Assembly (NCBI GenBank): GCA_046327755.1
Contig: JAXLXW010000007.1
Span: forward strand, 243,173-307,172
DNA: 64,000 nucleotides
Source of the DNA: SCN-70-22 sp046327755
Lineage (GTDB): Bacteria; Gemmatimonadota; Gemmatimonadetes; Gemmatimonadales; Gemmatimonadaceae
Direction: 5' to 3'
A model generated the notes under the pieces. It had not been told where the DNA came from. It saw only the letters and a program-made list of their open reading frames with translations, and made no database searches. The position numbers and the translations under genes were made by a program. The first letter of the stretch is position 1; every line of letters begins with the position of its first letter. This document shows positions 62,786-64,000 of this stretch, piece after piece.

Positions 62786-64000
62786 ATGTCCACGACCGAT
62801 CCTGCCGACTTCATTGGCTCGCGGCTGAGCACCGCGCTCGCCGGCACGTACGAGATCGAACGCGAACTCGGCGGCGCCGGCATGAGCCGGGTCTTTGCCG
62901 CGCGCGAGATCGCCCTCGATCGCAAGGTGGTCATCAAGGTCGTCACGGCGGACCTCACGTCCGGGCTCAGCGCCGAGCGATTCCGGCGCGAGATCCAGGT
63001 GGCGGCCACGTTGCGGCATCCGCACATCGTCCCGCTGCTCAGCGCGGGCGAGGCCTCGGGGATCCTGTACTACGTGATGCCGCTCATCAACGGGGAGTCG
63101 CTGGCGCATCGCATCTCGCGCACCGGACCGCTCCCCGTGGGCGAGGTTGTGCACCTGGCGGAGGAGGTGGCGGACGCGCTCGATCACGCGCATCGGCAGG
63201 GCGTCATCCACCGCGACATCAAGCCTGCCAACATCCTCCTCGAGGATGAACACGCCATCGTTGCCGACTTCGGGATCGCGCGCGCGGTGAGCAAGGCGGC
63301 AGAGCCGTCGTCGAGCGCGCTCACCGCCACGGGGCTGGTGCTGGGGACGCCGCTCTACATGAGTCCCGAGCAGGGCGGGGGCGATGCGGTCGACGGGCGT
63401 TCGGACATCTACGCGCTGGGGTGCGTGATGTACCAGATGCTCGCCGGCCGTCCGCCGTTCGAGGGGAACACGGCGCAGCAGATCATCCTCGCGCACTTCG
63501 TGAAGGAGGCGCCGCCGCTCGAGCGTGGCGACGTTCCCGAGTCGTTGCGCCAGGTGATCCGCACGGCGATGGCCAAGGAGCCTGACGATCGCTTTGCGTC
63601 GGCGGCGCTCCTCCGCAACGCGCTGCGCTCGCTCGACACGCGTCACCTTCCCACGTCGCCCCCTGCGGTGCAGACGACGCGTGATTCGCGAGCCCCGCTC
63701 ACCGGTGCCGCGACGGGTGCGGCGACGCACCCGGTCTCCAATCCGCCCACGTCGGGCCCGATCGACTCGGTGGCGGTCCTCCCCTTCGATTCGCCGGCCA
63801 GCGGGACCGACGATGAGTACCTCGCCGACGGGATCACCGAGACGATCCTGAACAAGCTCACCAAGGTCTCGGGGCTGCGCGTGGTCCCGCGCTCGGTGGT
63901 CTTCCGCTACAAGCGGCGCGAAGTCGACATCCCGATCGTGGCGACTGAACTGCGGGTGCGCGCCCTCGTCACCGGGCGGGTGCGCCAGCGCGGGCAGACG
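62786..64000 (+). CDS. Serine/threonine protein kinase with TolB-like domain (C-terminus outside window)
   Basis: 405 codons visible from ATG 62786; it runs off the end. The Hanks-type kinase domain (about 20-285) is intact: GGAGMSRVFAAREIALDRKV with the ATP lysine in VVIKVV, HRDIKPANILLEDEHAIVAD, DFG, GTPLYMSPEQ, and DIYALGCVMYQMLAGRPPF. After a Pro/Thr/Ala-rich linker (about 290-330), a TolB N-terminal or FlgO-like domain begins (SVAVLPFDSPASGTDDEYLA, DGITETILNKLTKVSGLRVV). This fusion is common in Gemmatimonadota and Acidobacteriota and usually continues with TPRs. No membrane helix is seen yet. Confidence 0.95.
   Translation, partial: MSTTDPADFIGSRLSTALAGTYEIERELGGAGMSRVFAAREIALDRKVVIKVVTADLTSGLSAERFRREIQVAATLRHPHIVPLLSAGEASGILYYVMPLINGESLAHRISRTGPLPVGEVVHLAEEVADALDHAHRQGVIHRDIKPANILLEDEHAIVADFGIARAVSKAAEPSSSALTATGLVLGTPLYMSPEQGGGDAVDGRSDIYALGCVMYQMLAGRPPFEGNTAQQIILAHFVKEAPPLERGDVPESLRQVIRTAMAKEPDDRFASAALLRNALRSLDTRHLPTSPPAVQTTRDSRAPLTGAATGAATHPVSNPPTSGPIDSVAVLPFDSPASGTDDEYLADGITETILNKLTKVSGLRVVPRSVVFRYKRREVDIPIVATELRVRALVTGRVRQRGQT

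Overview
The window is 64 kb of very GC-rich (roughly two thirds or more G+C) bacterial chromosome with no rRNA, tRNA, phage or IS genes visible. The gene set points to a Gram-negative soil heterotroph, most likely Gemmatimonadota (an Acidobacteriota-like bacterium is the alternative). Pointers are a duplicated-permease ABC protein with a PadR partner, a serine/threonine kinase joined to a TolB-like domain, a TonB receptor with a carboxypeptidase-like N-terminus, many lipoproteins, a reaction-centre-type cytochrome c, and many Tat-exported sugar enzymes. The taxon is inferred from gene content only.

Layout. 1-3856: two divergent Tat-exported glycoside hydrolases (a TIM-barrel family and a GH127/DUF1680 enzyme). 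3961-6790: a lower-GC stretch with a lipoprotein, a secreted S1 protease, an empty region and the broken tail of a second GH127 gene. 6969-12693: an M20-type hydrolase with altered metal ligands, a PKD-like lipoprotein, a beta-helix carbohydrate-binding lipoprotein and a DUF3303 protein. 12693-20621: amino acid permease, TonB receptor, stand-alone 5'-3' exonuclease, CsaA, truncated haemoglobin and ankyrin protein. 20655-33887: Ig-like repeat lipoprotein and outer-membrane barrel protein, then a co-oriented run of amidohydrolase, acyl-CoA ligase, Tat-exported PLP enzyme, DUF885 protein, dihaem cytochrome and two exported xylose-isomerase-like enzymes. 34110-42990: a sugar locus with a GH109-like enzyme, sugar kinase, sugar nucleotidyltransferase, membrane dihaem cytochrome and sodium:solute symporter, with a divergent GH20 hexosaminidase. 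43006-52340: a PadR regulator and ABC permease, divergent from a TolC-MFP-RND efflux operon. 52487-58160: gamma-glutamyltransferase, TPR lipoprotein, SDR with a basic tail, ZU5-like lipoprotein and monooxygenase. 58176-62585: an unusual operon of an FAD/Fe-S GMC dehydrogenase, its small subunit with a histone-H1-like tail, a ferritin-like protein and an acetoacetate-decarboxylase-like protein. 62786-end: a protein kinase cut by the window edge.

How it works together. Much of the content serves import and periplasmic breakdown of plant or microbial glycans: GH127, GH109, GH20, TonB receptor, symporter, kinase plus nucleotidyltransferase, and exported isomerases. Electrons from exported oxidoreductases could pass to the two dihaem cytochromes.

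Beyond the genes, the window carries dispersed 8-bp-period intergenic repeats. In two places these form nested palindromes that directly bracket the GH109 gene. An over-represented octamer, GCCTAACG, also recurs. Most convergent gene ends carry strong GC-rich hairpins.
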